A DNA stretch of 64,000 nucleotides, from assembly GCA_963662175.1 (NCBI GenBank), contig OY759216.1:53523087-53587086 (forward strand). The letters run 5' to 3'. This stretch comes from Aradus depressus (taxonomy: Eukaryota; Arthropoda; Insecta; Hemiptera; Aradidae). Position 1 is the first letter of the stretch. Every line of letters begins with the position of its first letter. The position numbers and the translations under genes were made by a program. Positions 61,401-64,000 of the stretch are shown one piece after another. The notes below the pieces were generated by a model. That model saw nothing but the letters and a program-made list of their open reading frames with translations. It was not told where the DNA came from and did not search any database.

Positions 61401-63773
61401 AACCCTGCCTACCAGATAGACTTCAAGTCGCCGCACGTTGGTCCTATGGATTTCTGGGATCGCCTGCACAATACGTACGTGACCATGTCCACTGTGATTG
61501 TCAGCTACTTGCATCTCTTCCTGCAGCAGCGGGTGATGGACAAATACTTCAACTATACAGGATGGGAGAGCCGGCCACCTCTAAGACAGCTGCTCTCCAA
61601 CCGGAGTCTGTTCCTGGTCAATGCAGACCACATCCTCAGCTACTCCTACCCCCTGGCACCCCATGTCAAACTGGTCGGAGGAGTCAACATTGTGCCCAAC
61701 AAACCTTTGCCCCATGTGAGTAGGCGTTATGAATAGTTTATATAAAGGATGCTATCCCATCTTTTAAAATGGCTTTATGACGCCACATAGCTCTACTTCA
61801 GCTTGGGCGTACTTGACAGGTTCCTCTGGCTGTGACAAACCTCTGGCTGGTGTAGCCTGGTCAGCAGGTTCATTTTCGGCGACACCGTGACTCGGCACCC
61901 ACTGATAGACGATGGTCCAACCAGCCTCCATCAAATTCGTACAGTTTATCCTCCCGTCATAGCTCGGTCTTCTGAAGCTTAGAGCACGTATACCACGCCT
62001 GGGAGACGATAAAAAAGACAGAAAGTTTCTTAGATAATAGAATCACTCTTATATCACTTTGTCTAGATGTGAATACCCATTAGGTATGTATAGTGCCAAG
62101 ATAAATTGAAATGCATATACAATTTAGAGATTGACTATAGTGGAGCCATCCATAAATTATGTAACGCAATTTTCAAAATAAAACTATGAAAATGGAAAAT
62201 GTTCAGTTTTATTGCGTTTATGTAACATTTTCCAGAAAAAAAACCCTCACAAATCCCCCCCCCCCCCCCCCCCCCCCCGTAGATACGTTTCATATTTTTT
62301 TGGACTGAATGGCCCCTTTACTATCCACTAGGCAGAATCCTAAAGCATTAATTTTTTCACATAATACTTGGCCTCCCGTTTTTTTCTAGACAAATGTTTT
62401 CCAATGATGCGAAAACTCGTCCAATATCTCTAATAGCCTCTGTTCCCTCTTCCCCGCATTCATTACATGTGGGATCTATGACCTCCTTAACAACATTGGG
62501 TTAATCAGTGAATGGTCCGTGCTTTCCATTTATTCTTACAAGTTTCCTGACTCATATTTACATTTCCCTCGCTTAAAATATTGAAACCTTTACCAATGTT
62601 CCCATAAAGGAAGCATTGTGTAATGGATTAAAGATAAGTATGCATTGTTTATGTCGTCGCGCATGTTCCAGTAAACAATACAGACAACATACAGAACAGT
62701 ATCATGTCAGGAAACCTAGGAAATCTATGTCCTGTTTGGACCAAGCAGATATGATGGTATTGTGGATGGAACAGTCCTTATAAGCAAAGTAAAAAAAAAT
62801 CATCCAATTTATTGTAACTATTAGGAATAAATTTGATCACATTTTAGGTAAAGAAGAGAACATAATATTATGGTAATGACCTGAAGGTAGAAAGTTCATA
62901 TTTGCCCCTTTAGAAGAATTAATATTTTAATTGACCGATTTAAGTCCATATCTTTTCAAAATTAACTGTTACTAATAATGTGATTCAATTAGGACTTGCA
63001 AAAGTTCATGAATGAGGCTACAGCAGGAGTTATATACTTTTCGATGGGATCTAACCTCAAAACGGCTGAACTGGTCTCAAGCCCATCGGGGAAGGCTTTC
63101 TTGGATGTCTTCCAAAAACTGCCACAAAGGATACTGATGAAGTGGGAATCAGGAATGGGGGAACCTAAGGGACTTCCACCCAACGTTAAGACTTCGTCCT
63201 GGTTTCCTCAGCAGGATATCTTAGGTAAGAAATCTTCCTAAATCAAAGTCATCTAATTGTTGCACAGTAAAACCCCTCCAGTAACTCAATTAGCCGGTGA
63301 ATCTTAGCAGCTGGAGAAGTGAGCTGGTTGGAATAGTAGAAGTGCAGCGTTGCCATAACGGGCACCCCCTCCATGCGCAGCAGGCAAATAAAGTGAGGGT
63401 CTACTAGGGACGACAAAGGTGGCAATCCCTAGTCTACCTGCCATGATTTAACGGATATAAATTGTCTTTATTTGCAAATGTTCAGCTCAAATTTAGGGAT
63501 AAGAATTTTAATGGTATGATATTAACTGGTATTTATTGTACGTATGTTTTCAGCACATAAAAACTGCATACTCTTTATATCTCATGGAGGTTATTTGAGC
63601 ACGGTGGAGTCAATAAACCACGGAGTTCCACTGATTGGAATACCATCCTTTGCTGATCAAAGGAAGAATATGCTCTTTGCTGAAAAAATTGGATATGGAA
63701 TTCGGCTTGAACAAAACAACATTACTAAGTCTTCAGTCAACTGGGCACTGAGAGAAATACTCAAAAATCCAAG
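58174..63773 (+). CDS. UGT-3: UDP-glycosyltransferase, exons 1-5 (last exon off the right edge)
   Basis: Joined exons are 58174-58405, 60441-60704, 61390-61715, 62993-63224 and 63554-63773. Seen: a signal peptide (MGVVPLLVVILVSSVNS), a probable catalytic His31 in FKSHQNVF, YDALIIDS in exon 2, GVIYFSMGSNLKT in exon 4 and the signature FISHGGYLSTVE...FADQRKN in exon 5. Exon lengths and phases match UGT-1 and UGT-2. As in UGT-2, the start codon lies within three bases of a splice acceptor (58170). The last donor (ag|gtaagg at 63774) is intact, so an exon 6 with membrane anchor is expected beyond 64000. It is the most diverged of the cluster in exon 3 and shows no sign of conversion with the other two. 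Confidence 0.9.
58928..59062 (-). mobile_element. SINE family 1 tail fragment
   Basis: Minus-strand tail (gttattatgactcatgcccg) and first part of the body, ending at ttttgcctaac; UGT-3 intron 1. Confidence 0.65.
60441..60704 (+). CDS. UGT-3 exon 2
   Basis: The acceptor ccttgcag ends at 60440. The exon encodes ERVDFSTLGSLPIPFISNRF to THGDCSWVNEMAG and ends gca g|gtagg. Length 264 bases, phases 1 and 1. Confidence 0.88.
61390..61715 (+). CDS. UGT-3 exon 3
   Basis: The acceptor gtctag ends at 61389. The exon encodes GFPDNPAYQIDFKSP to VNIVPNKPLPH and ends in phase 0 at the donor gtgagt. Length 326. Confidence 0.88.
62993..63224 (+). CDS. UGT-3 exon 4
   Basis: It starts D-L-Q-K-F-M-N-E after aattag (62992), contains AGVIYFSMGSNLKT and SSWFPQQDILG, and ends tta g|gtaag. 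Length 232. Confidence 0.88.
63554..63773 (+). CDS. UGT-3 exon 5 (UGT signature)
   Basis: The acceptor gttttcag ends at 63553. The exon encodes AHKNCILFISHGGYLSTVE...GVPLIGIPSFADQ and ends cca ag|gtaagg in phase 2. Confidence 0.9.
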
Positions 63774-63854
63774 GTAAGGGCGTAGTGATAATCAAAAATG
63801 TATTTACAGTTGTCATGATAGTTTTCAATTTTTCTTTTTAAGTAGTGCTCGAGT

Positions 63855-64000
63855 ACATTTTTTGCGTTTTAGTGTCGATACAGTGGAAATACTAATAAAT
63901 AAAATTAAAAATATGATAAATAAAGCACTTTTTTATTGAACACTTATATTGTCTAATTCCACATACATATACATAAATGTGTACCGGTTTCGGCTTACGC
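63855..64000 (-). mobile_element. ribozyme-bearing repeat, cut by the window edge
   Basis: Minus strand begins GCGTAAGCCGAAACCGGTAC and continues with the same downstream blocks as 10968-11095. The stem II hairpin GGC-GTAA-GCC would be complete; the CUGANGA half lies beyond 64000. Confidence 0.6.

Overview
The window is a piece of a repeat-rich, AT-rich insect genome. It carries a tandem cluster of UDP-glycosyltransferase (UGT) genes, all on the + strand. The organism call rests on insect-style UGT exons (signal peptide, UGT signature, C-terminal membrane helix, lysine-rich tail), GT-AG introns of 0.3-5 kb filled with Tc1/mariner, Helitron, LINE and SINE copies, and tRNA-derived SINEs. A sap-feeding hemipteran would fit, but the species cannot be fixed from sequence alone.

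UGT layout. UGT-0 is represented only by its last coding exon (4251-4539); its other exons must lie left of the window. UGT-1 has six coding exons between 7952 and 21945. UGT-2 has six coding exons between 37538 and 45741 and encodes 523 residues. UGT-3 has exons 1-5 (58174-63773) and its sixth exon lies beyond the right edge. Intron phases are identical in every gene (1, 1, 0, 1, 2), so the cluster arose by tandem duplication. Exon 3 of UGT-1 and UGT-2 differs at only 7 of 326 bases, and exon 6 is almost identical in UGT-0, -1 and -2, while exons 1, 2, 4 and 5 have diverged. This suggests exon-scale gene conversion. The encoded enzymes should sit in the ER membrane facing the lumen and join a UDP-sugar to small lipophilic molecules such as plant toxins, insecticides or pigments.

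Between and inside the genes almost everything is mobile DNA. It includes a non-autonomous LTR retrotransposon (24174-28841, minus), a Tc1-like transposon with IR/DR ends (11491-13707), a second rearranged Tc1 remnant (22.9-23.7 kb), a mariner 5' half in UGT-2 intron 1, and several LINE reverse-transcriptase remnants. There are two Helitrons (33348-34786; 48525-50144), the first holding a SINE that itself holds a PIF/Harbinger-type MITE. A pogo/Tigger-like MITE, two tRNA-derived SINE families and several fold-back elements complete the list.

The most unusual signal is a set of hammerhead-ribozyme motifs (CUGANGA, stem II, GAAA) in fold-back repeats near 10.95, 23.8/29.0, 50.4/50.6, 54.6/54.7 and 63.95 kb. 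Stem III is replaced by short self-complementary sequences (ACGU, AGUACU, ACCGGU), as expected of ribozymes that work as dimers. Also notable are a tRNA-Lys primer-binding site multiplied in tandem and captured inside an LTR, and a UGT-1 start codon that appears to be lost and replaced by an ATG inside a MITE terminal repeat.
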